NCBI RefSeq assembly: GCF_016862555.1
Contig: NZ_BONE01000062.1
Location: forward strand, 1 to 44,657
DNA: 44,657 nt
Reading direction: 5' to 3'
Origin: Asanoa siamensis
GTDB lineage: Bacteria; Actinomycetota; Actinomycetes; Mycobacteriales; Micromonosporaceae
Of the stretch, positions 17,397-26,200 are shown one piece after another. Below the pieces are notes generated by a model that was given only the letters and a program-made list of their open reading frames with translations, was not told the DNA's origin and did not search any database. Positions within the stretch are counted from its first letter, which is position 1. Each line of letters begins with the position of its first letter. Made by a program: the position numbers and the translations under genes.

Positions 17397-18329
17397 TCAG
17401 TACTTGCGGTTGGGCAGTTCCGTCTTGGCCTGTTCCTGGGTGAACGTGGTCTCCTCGGTGAGCACCCGCTCGGGCACCGTCTCACCGGCGACGACCTTCT
17501 TCGCCAGGTCCATGAGCTGTGGGCCGAGCAGCGGGCTGCACTCCACAATGAAGTTGATCTTGCCGTCGGCGAGGGCCTGCATGCCGTCCTTCACCGCGTC
17601 GACGGTCACGATCTTGATGTCGGTGCCGGGCTTCTTGCCGGCCGCCTCGATCGCCTCGATGGCGCCGAGACCCATGTCGTCGTTGTGCGCGTAGAGCAGG
17701 TCGATGTCGGGGTTCGCGCGCAGGAACGCCTCCATGACCTCCTTGCCCTTGAAGCCCTCCTTGCGGTCGATCGCCGGCGCCGCGCCGGTGTTGCCCTGCA
17801 ACTCGACCATGTTGACCGGGCCGCTCGCGCTGGCGAACTCCTGCTTGACCCACTCGCCGGCCTTCTTGCCCTCGAGCACGAAGTCGGAGCCGATGAACGT
17901 CTTGTAGAGCGTCTTGTCGGGTGAGTCGACCGCCCGGTCGGTCAGGATCACCGGGATGCCGGCGTCCTTGGCCTCTTTGAGGACGGTGTCCCAGCCGGAC
18001 TCCACCACCGGCGAGAAGGCGATGATGTCGACCTTCTGCGAGATGAAGCTGCGGATGGCCTTGATCTGGTTTTCCTGCTTCTGCTGCGCGTCGGAGAACT
18101 GAAGCTTGATGCCGGCCGCCGCGGCGGCCTCCTGGACGGACTTGGTGTTGGCCGTGCGCCAGCCGCTCTCGGCGCCGACCTGGGAGAAGCCCATGGTGAT
18201 CTGGCCGTCGTCCTTGGCGGCCCCGGAACCCGTACCGCTGCCGGCGCCTCGCTCCTGACCGCCACAGGCGGTCAATGTGGCAGCGACGAGCACGCCACCG
18301 AGCACCACCGCGGACACCTTTCTGAGCAC
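17397..18329 (-). CDS. Periplasmic sugar-binding lipoprotein of the arabinose importer, YtfQ type
   Basis: 310 residues. I place the start at GTG 18329 because GAGGAGG lies just ahead of it; a longer open frame upstream runs through the operator sites. The signal peptide ends in the lipobox LTAC, so the mature protein is anchored to the outer face of the membrane. The rest is a type I periplasmic-binding fold (MGFSQVGAESGWRTANTKSVQEAA, then FSPVVESGWDTVLKEAKDAGIPVILTDR, YAHNDDMGLGAIEAIEAAGKKPG). The GWRTANTKS opening is characteristic of YtfQ-like proteins, which bind galactofuranose in E. coli. With araBA downstream, arabinose (perhaps arabinofuranose) is the likely ligand here. Confidence 0.92.
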   Translation of the reverse strand: MLRKVSAVVLGGVLVAATLTACGGQERGAGSGTGSGAAKDDGQITMGFSQVGAESGWRTANTKSVQEAAAAAGIKLQFSDAQQKQENQIKAIRSFISQKVDIIAFSPVVESGWDTVLKEAKDAGIPVILTDRAVDSPDKTLYKTFIGSDFVLEGKKAGEWVKQEFASASGPVNMVELQGNTGAAPAIDRKEGFKGKEVMEAFLRANPDIDLLYAHNDDMGLGAIEAIEAAGKKPGTDIKIVTVDAVKDGMQALADGKINFIVECSPLLGPQLMDLAKKVVAGETVPERVLTEETTFTQEQAKTELPNRKY

Positions 18330-18368
18330 GGCTTTCCTCCTCACGTACGTCGATGGCTCGCGTGTTGC

Positions 18369-18386
18369 GAGAGTGTTAGCGCTCTC
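18369..18386. promoter_or_regulatory. Candidate LacI-type operator 1
   Basis: GAGAGTGTTAGCGCTCTC has inverted GAGAG/CTCTC ends and a TTAGCGCT core of the LacI-family kind. It lies about 40 bp before the binding-protein start and 96 bp before the divergent lacI-like gene. Confidence 0.5.
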
Positions 18387-18418
18387 ATAATCGACGTCAA
18401 TAGCTCCGAAAGGCCGAT

Positions 18419-18432
18419 TGTTAGCGTTCACA
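18419..18432. promoter_or_regulatory. Candidate LacI-type operator 2
   Basis: TGTTAGCGTTCACA is a pseudo-palindrome centred on CG with five of seven positions paired per half. It shares GTTAGCG with operator 1, 50 bp away. Two sites at this distance would suit DNA looping or repression of both divergent promoters. Confidence 0.5.
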
Positions 18433-18481
18433 GCGCGGTTATGATCGACAAGGCGGGTAGACTGCCCGCCGAGGAGTTGCC

Positions 18482-19507
18482 ATGGATCACCCGTCTCCGC
18501 CCCGACCGGCGGTGATGATCGACGTCGCGCGACTGGCCGGCGTCTCGCACCAGACCGTCTCGCGCGTCCTCAACGGACACCCGAGCGTGCGCAGCGAGAC
18601 CCGGGAACGCGTGCTGACCGCCGTCCGTCAGCTCAACTACCGCCCCAACGCACTCGCCCGCGGGCTGGCCGGCCGGCGCTCACGGGTGCTCGGCGTGGTC
18701 AGCTTCGACACCATCCTCTATGGACCAGCGGCGACCCTGCTCGGCGTCGAGCGGGCGGCCCGCGCGGCGGGCTACGGCGTCAGCATCGTGACCCTGGAGC
18801 AACTCGACCACGACGGGGTCGGCGACGCGCTGAACGCGCTGGCCGAGCAGTCGGTCGCCGGGGTCGTCATCATCGCCCCGTTCACCAACGCGGCGGCGGC
18901 GTTGCGGGCGCTGCCGACCGGCATCCCTGCGGTGGTCGTCGAGGCGGGCACCAGCGGCGCGCTGCCGGCCATCTCGGTCGACCAGGTCGCCGGCGCCCGG
19001 CTGGCGGTGCGGCACCTGCTCGACCTCGGCCACGAGACCGTCTGGCACGTGCGGGGCCCGCAGAACTGGTTGGAGGCCCGCGACCGCGAGGACGCCTGGC
19101 GGTCCACGTTGGAGTCCGCCGGCGCCCCGGTGCCGCCGGTCATCGACGGCGACTGGAGCGCCCGCTCGGGCTACGAGGCCGGCCTGCGCCTCGCCGGCGA
19201 CCCGCGGGTCACGGCGGTGTTCTGCGCCAACGACCAACAGGCGCTGGGCGTGCTGCGGGCGTTCCACGAACGCGGCGTGCGCGTGCCCGACGACGTCAGC
19301 GTGGTCGGCTTCGACGACATTCCCGAGGCGGAGTTCATGTCTCCGCCCCTGACCACGATCCGCCAGGACTTCGACGAGGTCGGCCGCCGCTGCCTGGCGA
19401 TGCTGCTGAACCTGCTCGACGCACCCCCCGCCACGGTGGTCGAAACCTACCCCCGCGTCGAACCGGCCCTGGTGGCGCGCGCGAGCACCGGGGCCGCGAA
19501 GGGCTGA
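18482..19507 (+). CDS. LacI-family regulator, probably of the arabinose operon
   Basis: 341 residues from ATG 18482, behind GAGGAG. Residues 12-60 are a LacI helix-turn-helix (IDVARLAGVSHQTVSRVLNG) with the hinge helix NYRPNALARGLAGRRS. The remainder is a periplasmic-binding-like sugar sensor, including VFCANDQQALGVLRAFHERGVRVPDD and VVGFDDIPEAEFMSPPLTTI. It is divergent from the binding-protein gene, and two LacI-type dyads fill the shared intergenic region. By family knowledge it should release DNA when arabinose or a related sugar is bound; the exact inducer is inferred from context. Confidence 0.93.
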   Translation: MDHPSPPRPAVMIDVARLAGVSHQTVSRVLNGHPSVRSETRERVLTAVRQLNYRPNALARGLAGRRSRVLGVVSFDTILYGPAATLLGVERAARAAGYGVSIVTLEQLDHDGVGDALNALAEQSVAGVVIIAPFTNAAAALRALPTGIPAVVVEAGTSGALPAISVDQVAGARLAVRHLLDLGHETVWHVRGPQNWLEARDREDAWRSTLESAGAPVPPVIDGDWSARSGYEAGLRLAGDPRVTAVFCANDQQALGVLRAFHERGVRVPDDVSVVGFDDIPEAEFMSPPLTTIRQDFDEVGRRCLAMLLNLLDAPPATVVETYPRVEPALVARASTGAAKG

Positions 19508-19514
19508 GATGGCC

Positions 19515-19520
19515 TACCCT
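19515..19520 (+). promoter_or_regulatory. -10 box of a probably leaderless gene
   Basis: TACCCT ends seven bases before the GTG at 19528, and there is no Shine-Dalgarno sequence. This TAnnnT-to-start distance is typical of leaderless actinomycete transcripts. Confidence 0.45.
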
Positions 19521-19527
19521 CGGGGCT

Positions 19528-20241
19528 GTGTTCTCGCCTCGCGGTCCGTCACTGGGTGAACTGTGCGTCCAGGCGTTGTCGTCGGTCGAGCACGGTTACG
19601 ACCTGCTGGCGCCGAAGTTCGACTACACGCCGTTCCGTACCCCCTCGAGCATTCTCGGGGCGACCACCGAGGTGCTCTCCACGTTCGGGCCGTTCGGCCG
19701 CGGGCTCGACGTCTGCTGCGGCACCGGCGCGGGGACGCTGGTGCTCCGGCCGCTGTGCACGAGGGGCTTCACCGGCGTCGACTTCAGCGCCGGGATGCTG
19801 GGGCAGGCCCGCGTGGCGCATCCCGACGGCACCTGGGTGCGGGCCGACGCCCGGGCCATGCCGTTCGCGGCCGGGTTCGACCTCGCCGTGACGTTCGGTG
19901 CACTCGGGCATTTCCTGCCCGCGGAGCGGCCCGCGCTGTTCGCGGGCGTCCATCGCGCGCTGCGGCCGGGCGGGCTCTTCGCGTTCCCGGTCGGCACCCT
20001 GCCACCGGCCACCTCGGTCGCCCACTGGGTCACACTCGGCTTCGACGTGGCCATGCGGGTGCGCAACGCCGTCTGGAAGCCGCCCTTCGTCATGTACTAC
20101 CGGACCGGGGCGGTGCCCGCCGTCAGCGCCGACCTGGCCGCCGCCGGGTTCACCGTCGAGGCCGTCGCGCTGACCGGGCTCGGCGAGCACAGCGACGGCA
20201 GCCCGCGGTGCCGGCTCGTGCTCGCCCGCAAGCACGCCTGA
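19528..20241 (+). CDS. Class I SAM-dependent methyltransferase
   Basis: 237 residues from GTG 19528. The SAM-binding loop is LDVCCGTGAGT at about residue 60, followed by GVDFSAGMLGQAR (motif Post I), ADARAMPF and FGALGHFL (motif II region) and LRPGGLFAFPVG (motif III). It resembles UbiE/Methyltransf_25-type small-molecule methyltransferases. The acceptor cannot be predicted. It follows the LacI gene by 20 bp but seems to have its own leaderless promoter. Confidence 0.85.
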   Translation: MFSPRGPSLGELCVQALSSVEHGYDLLAPKFDYTPFRTPSSILGATTEVLSTFGPFGRGLDVCCGTGAGTLVLRPLCTRGFTGVDFSAGMLGQARVAHPDGTWVRADARAMPFAAGFDLAVTFGALGHFLPAERPALFAGVHRALRPGGLFAFPVGTLPPATSVAHWVTLGFDVAMRVRNAVWKPPFVMYYRTGAVPAVSADLAAAGFTVEAVALTGLGEHSDGSPRCRLVLARKHA

Positions 20242-20298
20242 CCCACCAGCACCGGCAGCCCCAGCGCGTTTGCCCGCCCCAGGAGTGGAAAGGCGAAG

Positions 20299-21531
20299 GT
20301 GGTGCAGGAAGACGTGCGGCCCGCGCTCGACGTGGACTTCGATGCCGTGCTGGCGGGACGGTTGATCCAGCCCGTGTTCCAGCCGGTCGTCGCGCTGGCC
20401 GACGAGCGGCCCGTGGGGTTCGAGGCGCTCGCCCGTGGTCCCGAGGGGCCGTTCCGCGAGGCGGCGGCGCTCTTCGCGGCCGCGACCCGGGCGGGCCGGG
20501 CGGCCGAGCTCGACTGGATGTGCGCCTCGGCGGCAGGGCGCCACTTCCGCACGGCGGAACTGCCGGAAGAGCTCGCCCTGTTCGTCAACCTCAACCCGGA
20601 CACCCTGGTCCTCGACCCACCCGACGAGGTGATCAAGGAGTACACCGGGCTGACCCAGGAGCGGCCGGTGGTCCTGGAGATCACCGAGCAGTCGGTCATG
20701 CGGGAGCCCGCACGGCTGCTCGAGGCCGTCCTCGACGCGCGCCGGCGCACCGCCCGGATCGCCCTCGACGACGTCGGGGCGGAGCCCGGCAGCCTGGCCG
20801 CGATGCCCCTGATCAACCCGGACATCATCAAGCTCGACCGGTCGATCATCCAGAGCCGGGCGAACTCGTGGGCGGTCTCGCAGGTCGTCAACGCGGTCCT
20901 CGACGAAGCCAACCGCCGGGGTGCGCAGATCCTGGCCGAGGGCATCGAAACCCGGGAGCACGTCGCCGTGGCCCGCTCGCTGGGTGCGACCCTGGGCCAG
21001 GGGTGGCTGTTCGGCCGGCCCGGCCCGTTGCCGCCGAAGGACGTGCGCTGCTCGGAGCACGAGCTCGCCCGGGTCAAGAGCCGCCGGGTCTCCCGCACGA
21101 CGCCGTTCGAGGTGCTCGCGCCGACGACCGACGTGCATCCCACGACCGACGACCTGTTCGAGAACATGGCCGAGCACATCGAGTACCAGGCGAAGCAGAC
21201 GTCCAGCCCGGCGATCCTGACGGTCAACGTGGGTGACGGGGGTTTCGACGACGAGGCCCGCCTGCGCCACACCTACCTGACCAACCGGGGCATCGACGTG
21301 TTCGTGCTGGGCACCAACCTCCCCCACGACCTCGGCGGCCGCATCCGCGGCATTCCGCTCCTGGAGACGGACCCGCTCGTCCACGAACGCACGGTCCTGT
21401 TCGTCGGCAGCCGCTACGGCAGCGCCGCCTTCGCCCGCCGCCACGGCGACACCCTCGACGCCGGCACCTGCTACGACCCGGAGCACGTCATCGAGGCGAC
21501 GCTCACGCTGGTCAACCGCCTGCCGGCCTAG
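20299..21531 (+). CDS. EAL-domain protein with C-terminal DICT sensor domain
   Basis: 410 residues from GTG 20299. Residues 15-250 are an EAL domain, the fold of cyclic di-GMP phosphodiesterases: FEALAR, VNLNPDTL, LEITEQS, LDDVGAEPGSL, IIKLDRSII, AEGIETREH and GQGWLFGRP keep the Glu, Asn, Glu, Asp-Asp, Lys, Glu and Gln positions needed for metal and substrate binding. Loop 6 is usually DFGTGYSSL and is altered here. Residues about 275-400 match the DICT domain (VNVGDGGFDDEARLR..LTNRGIDVFVLGTNL..RTVLFVGSRYGSAAF), found next to signalling modules and thought to sense light or ligand. No GGDEF domain is present. It could degrade or only bind cyclic di-GMP. Confidence 0.88.
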   Translation: MVQEDVRPALDVDFDAVLAGRLIQPVFQPVVALADERPVGFEALARGPEGPFREAAALFAAATRAGRAAELDWMCASAAGRHFRTAELPEELALFVNLNPDTLVLDPPDEVIKEYTGLTQERPVVLEITEQSVMREPARLLEAVLDARRRTARIALDDVGAEPGSLAAMPLINPDIIKLDRSIIQSRANSWAVSQVVNAVLDEANRRGAQILAEGIETREHVAVARSLGATLGQGWLFGRPGPLPPKDVRCSEHELARVKSRRVSRTTPFEVLAPTTDVHPTTDDLFENMAEHIEYQAKQTSSPAILTVNVGDGGFDDEARLRHTYLTNRGIDVFVLGTNLPHDLGGRIRGIPLLETDPLVHERTVLFVGSRYGSAAFARRHGDTLDAGTCYDPEHVIEATLTLVNRLPA

Positions 21532-21537
21532 CCTGAC

Positions 21538-22749
21538 CTACTGCTGGTAGCCCGCCAGGAAGCGGCCGACCCGCCGGATCGCGGCGTCGAGGTCGTCGAC
21601 GGGCTGCAGCGTCACCACGCGGAAGTGGTCGGGCCGCGGCCAGTTGAATCCCGTGCCGTGCATGACGAGGATCTTCTCCCGTCGCAACAGGTCGAGCACG
21701 AACCGCTCGTCGTCGGCGATCGGGTAGACGTCAGGATCGATGCGCGGGAAGGCGTAAAGGGCGCCCTGCGGCAGCACGCAGGAGACTCCGGGGATCTCGT
21801 TGAGCAGCTCCACGGCCCGGTTGCGCTGCTCCACCAGGCGGCCGCCGGGCAGCAGCAGGTCCACGATGTCCTGCCGGCCGCCGAGCGCCGCCTGGATCGC
21901 GTGCTGGGCCGGGACGTTGGGGCACAGCCGCAGGTTGGCGAGCGTGTCGAGCCCGTCCAGGTAACCGCGGGCGTGCTGGTTGGGGCCCGACACCACGAGC
22001 CAGCCCGACCGGAAGCCGGGCACCCGGTAGACCTTGGACAGTCCGCCGAAGGTCAGGCAGAACACGTCGGGCGCGAGCGCGGCGATCGAGGTGTGGGTGA
22101 CGCCGTCGTAGAGGACCCGGTCGTAGATCTCGTCGGAGAGCAGCACGAGTTGGTGGCGGCGGGCCAACTCGGCCAGCCCGTCGAGCAGCTCGTCCGAGTA
22201 GACGGCGCCGGTCGGGTTGTTGGGGTTGATCAGCACCAGCGCCCGGGTGGCCGGCGTGATCCGCGCCTCGATGTCGGCCAGATCCGGGAACCAGCCGGCG
22301 GACTCGTCGCAGAGGTAGTGCACGGGCCGCCCACCGGCGAGGCTGGTGGCGGCCGTCCACAACGGATAGTCGGGCGCCGGGATGAGCACCTCGTCGCCCG
22401 GGTTCAGCATGGCCTGCAGGGCCATCACGATCAGCTCGGAGACACCGTTGCCGAGATAGACGTCCTCGACGTCAACGCCGGCGACGCCCCGCTGCTCGTA
22501 GTACTGGGTGACCGCGCGGCGCGCCGACAGCAGGCCCTTGGCGTCGCCGTACCCGTGGGCCTGTGGCAGGTTGCGGATCATGTCCTGGAGGAGCTCGACC
22601 GGCGCCTCGAAGCCGAACGGGGCCGGGTTGCCGATGTGCAGCTTGAGGACGTGGTGGCCCTCCTGCTCGAGCCGCTGTGCCTCGCGCAGCACCGGGCCGC
22701 GGATGTCGTAGTGGATGCCGGCGAGCTTCGCGGACTGGTCCAGCTGCAT
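21538..22749 (-). CDS. Pyridoxal-phosphate aminotransferase, alanine transaminase type
   Basis: 403 residues from ATG 22749; an upstream in-frame start would run through the operator. Fold type I class I/II aminotransferase: LHIGNPAPFGFEAP near residue 40, LINPNNPTGAVY near 170, LLSDEIYDRVLYDG near 205 (Asp and Tyr bind the cofactor), GGLSKVYRVPGFRSGW near 240 with the cofactor Lys, and ALYAFPRIDP near 320. It is close to E. coli AlaA, which makes alanine from pyruvate and glutamate. Substrate is inferred from family. It faces an HxlR regulator across three dyads, so it is probably that regulator's target. TATAAC lies six bases before ATG on this strand, suggesting a leaderless message. Confidence 0.9.
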   Translation of the reverse strand: MQLDQSAKLAGIHYDIRGPVLREAQRLEQEGHHVLKLHIGNPAPFGFEAPVELLQDMIRNLPQAHGYGDAKGLLSARRAVTQYYEQRGVAGVDVEDVYLGNGVSELIVMALQAMLNPGDEVLIPAPDYPLWTAATSLAGGRPVHYLCDESAGWFPDLADIEARITPATRALVLINPNNPTGAVYSDELLDGLAELARRHQLVLLSDEIYDRVLYDGVTHTSIAALAPDVFCLTFGGLSKVYRVPGFRSGWLVVSGPNQHARGYLDGLDTLANLRLCPNVPAQHAIQAALGGRQDIVDLLLPGGRLVEQRNRAVELLNEIPGVSCVLPQGALYAFPRIDPDVYPIADDERFVLDLLRREKILVMHGTGFNWPRPDHFRVVTLQPVDDLDAAIRRVGRFLAGYQQ

Positions 22750-22750
22750 T

Positions 22751-22804
22751 GCTTGGTTATACCAAGCAGCTACTTGGAAAGTCCAACCAACTGCTTGGTA
22801 GGGT
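22751..22804. promoter_or_regulatory. Divergent promoter with three inverted repeats
   Basis: Three dyads share TTGG/CCAA arms: GCTTGGT-TAT-ACCAAGC (22751-22767), TTGGA-AAG-TCCAA (22774-22786) and ACCAA-CTGC-TTGGT (22786-22799). For the plus gene, TAGGGT at 22799-22804 ends seven bases before ATG. For the minus gene, TATAAC overlaps the first dyad. Binding by the HxlR protein would cover both promoters. Confidence 0.65.
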
Positions 22805-22811
22805 GCGGTCC

Positions 22812-23219
22812 ATGCCACGGCGCAGCTACGACCACTACTGCGGGATCGCCCGCGCGCTCGACCACCTCGGCGAACGCTGGGCGTTGCTGATCGTCCGCGA
22901 GTTGCTGGCGGGGCCGCGCCGCTACAGCGACCTGCTGGCGGATCTGCCCGGCATCAGCACCGACGTGCTGGCCACCCGCCTGCGCGAGCTGGAGGCCGAC
23001 GGGTTGGTCAGCCGAGAGCGGGGCGGCGTGCGGATGTACACGCTCACCGACGCCGGCGCCGAGGTCGCACCGGTTCTCGACGCGCTCGCCACGTGGGGCC
23101 TGGGCCGGCTCGGCGAGAAGACGCCCGGAGACGCGGTGCGAGACCACTGGCCCGCGCCCCGGCCGGTAGCGGTGGCGGGCCCCGCGACTCCGGGACCCGC
23201 CACCGATGAACCGGTCTAA
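22812..23219 (+). CDS. HxlR-family winged-helix regulator
   Basis: 135 residues from ATG 22812, with no Shine-Dalgarno and a -10-like TAGGGT seven bases upstream, so probably leaderless. The HxlR core is plain: YCGIARALDHLGERWALLIVRELLAGPRRYSDLLADLPGIS, then the recognition helix DVLATRLRELEADGLV and the wing YTLTDAGAE. Members form dimers and often respond to reactive small molecules such as aldehydes, quinones or disulfide stress, some through a Cys; there is one Cys near the N-terminus (residue 10). It probably controls itself and the divergent aminotransferase. A Pro/Ala-rich tail follows the domain. The stop overlaps the next convergent gene by four bases. Confidence 0.9.
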   Translation: MPRRSYDHYCGIARALDHLGERWALLIVRELLAGPRRYSDLLADLPGISTDVLATRLRELEADGLVSRERGGVRMYTLTDAGAEVAPVLDALATWGLGRLGEKTPGDAVRDHWPAPRPVAVAGPATPGPATDEPV

Positions 23220-26200
23220 CCGAAGGCCTTCACCTCGAGCAGCCCGACCGAGCCCGCGCCGCTCTGCAGCGCGACCCGCAACCGGGTGGTGCTCACCTGG
23301 CCGAAGGTGACGGTGTTGTACGCGTTGAGCGCCACCGGGTACCCGCTCGCCGACGGAACGTTCACATAGGAGCTTCCGTTCCAGTACTGCAGGGTCCACG
23401 ACGCCGGGACGCGTACGCCTCCGTTGTCATCGAAGAAGTAGACCTGCGCCGAACGCAGCGTCTGCGCCGACGACCACGTCAGCTCCGCCCACTGGGCGCC
23501 CGTGTTGGGCCAGGTGCCCCAGCGGTCGTTGACCGTGTCGTTGGACGACGGTGGGTCGATGCCGTCGTTGATGGCCGCGACACTCTCCCAGGACGAGGTG
23601 TACGAGGCCGACGGCGTCGCCGACAGCGCAAGGTTGCCGCCGGGCTCCGGATCGGGATCCGGGTCAGGGTTGGTCCCGCCGCGGTTGTAGAGCTTCAGTT
23701 CGGTCAACCCGGTCTTCGCCGACCCGGACGCGTGCGTGAAGGAGATCCGCAGCCGGGTCGTCGATACCGGTGTGAAGCTCACCTTGTTGTAGTTGGACTG
23801 CGGCGATCCCGGCGACTTCACCTGGTTGCCCGCCGCGACGAACGCGCTGCCGTTCCAGTACTGCACGGTGTAGGACGACGGCGGCCGGTAGCGGTTGGTC
23901 GCCCGGTCGTTGCGGAAGTAGATCCGGGCCTCGTCCACGGCCCGGCTGGTCCCGAAGTTCACCTCGTACCAGTCGCTGCTGTTCGGGCTCCCGTAGGCAC
24001 CCCAGATCGGGGCGTTGGTCGGGAAGCCGTCGACGGCACCGGTGGGCGACGTGCCCGACGCCGTGTAGGACGCCGAGACTGACGCCCCCGACGCCAGGTT
24101 CGGCAGCGACGACGTCAGGTCGACGCCGGCCTTCGCGGCCACGTCCACCATCCGCGCGCTGTTCAGGTTGACGTTCTGCGGCGCCTGCAGGCCCGAGAAC
24201 GACGTGCTGAAGGTGACCACGCCGGAGCCGGACGGGAAGGTGACCGACCCGTTCGACGGGTTGTAGAGCACACGGGTGAGCCGGTCGACGGTGGCCACCC
24301 GGGTGCCGTTGAGGAAGATGGAGTAGCCCTGCGGGATGCCGCTGTAGCGCGTCACGCCGTCGGCCGGGTCGTCCCAGACGATCGACAGGTTCGCGTTGCG
24401 GTAGCGCAGGTTGTTGACCGCGAAGTGGCTCCACCCGATGTTGATCGGCGACAGCTCGATCTGGGTGTCGACCCGCGGACGCAGGCCGGCCACGTCCTCG
24501 ATCACGGTCCAGTTGCTGCTGCCGAGGATGTTGTGGTGGATCCACGAACGATATTGGATGCTGCTGCCGTTCCAGTCGGCCCAGAACTCGTTGGCGTCCG
24601 GATACCGGGTGTCGCCGTTCGGGTACTGCGCCCAGGCGTTCCAGTACAGCAGCTTCTTGTAGTCCTCGGTGGTCATCCACGAGTTCGGGTAGTTGCGCAG
24701 CGCCGACGAGTAGAGACGGAACTGCACCGTCGAGTTGATGGTCGAGAAGTTGTTGCTACCCGGCTGCCCGGCGGCCGCCGCGGCGGCCTTGTCCCGCTGG
24801 TTCGCGGTGTAGAACGGGAAGATGGGGTAGTCGGCCGGGTCGGCGTAGAGCCGCAACGCCTCGCGGTACTGCGCGGTATTGGGCATCAGGCCCACCGAGT
24901 ACGGGTAGTAGTTGTTGATTTCCTTCCACGGCACGAAGGCGTTCGTGCTGACGTGCTTGTGCTCCAGGAGCTGCCGCGACGGGTTCCACAGGGTGTTGAT
25001 GACACCGTTGCGGATCCGGTCGGCCAGCGTCTGCATCTCACTCGCCTTGGCGGAGTTGCCGAGCAGCGCGTAGGCCTGTTGCGAGGCGACCGCACCCGCC
25101 CAGACGTACGCGGTCTCGGCCCGGTCGAGGTTGCCGGAGCGCCAGTGGAACGACACCGCGTCGGCGTCGTTGCCGGTCATCGCGCCCCAGTCGTACTCGA
25201 TGACGCCGTTGTTGTTGGTGTCGTAGGAGGCGAGCTGGCCCTTGGCGTCACCCTCGGCGTAACGCGCGAAGTTCTGCAGCAGCCCCGGCTGTCCACCGTG
25301 GATCTGATAGGCCTTCCAGGCGGCCTCCGACACATACTGCGTGTACGAGTTCGACCAGTTCTCCGGGTCACCCGGGTTGTCGACGAACCGCCCGTTGGCC
25401 GAATACTGCCCGATCGACAGCCACGGCCCGTAGGAGTATTCCGGCGACCGCAGATACTTCAGGTCGTCGATGTGCATCGGCTGCGTCAGCACGATCGCGT
25501 TGTTGTAACCGGTGACACCCTCGATCGACTGCGGGAACTGGAAGTCCTGCCCCGGGATGTCGACGTCGAGGTAGTTGTAGCGCATCAGCCACCAGCGGTA
25601 GTAGATGTTCTTCTTGATGGCCGCGTCCGGCACGTCGATGTACGGCAGGTTCTGCGCCCACCACAGGTTGTAGGCCCGCACGTGGGTCGCGAACGCCGTC
25701 GCCGGCGTGAAGCCGCGGTAGCTGTTGTACTCGGTCAGCGAGGCCGGGATCTCGTTGGCCACGAAGCCGAGTTGCACCTTGGCGGTCACGGTCTGGCCGG
25801 CGCCGACGGTCACCGAGCGGGTGAGCCCGCCGCTGCTGACCGTGAAGCTGTCACCGGAGAACCGCGGGAACAGCGTGGTGAGGTTGTTCTTCACCGCCCG
25901 GGTGCCGGTCAGCTCGGAGCCGCTGGCGGTCGTCGCGTACGGCGAGGTCGCCCGCAGCGAGAGCGTCGCGGACGCCGAGCCCGTGTTCGCGATGTCCATA
26001 TTGGTCACGAGCACGTTGTTGTGGGTGATGAACTTCGTGACCGTGATCCGGATCGAGCCGCTCGCGTGCACGCTGCGCCAGTAGCTCGGCGCCTGGAACC
26101 GTTGCGAGGCCTGCTCGGTGAACGTGCCCGGCGACGGCACGATGCTGTAGGCACCCTGGCTGCTGATGTTGTCCCAGTAGGCGGCGTTGCCGCCGAACCC

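Noticed and set aside
17397-18431. A longer start for the sugar-binding lipoprotein.
   Set aside because: It would place two operators inside the gene and leave a poor signal peptide. GTG 18329 has a strong ribosome site and gives a proper lipoprotein signal.
22751-22804. The three dyads as a CRISPR-like or transposon-end repeat.
   Set aside because: Copies differ in length and spacing and lie between two start codons with -10 boxes, which fits regulator binding better.
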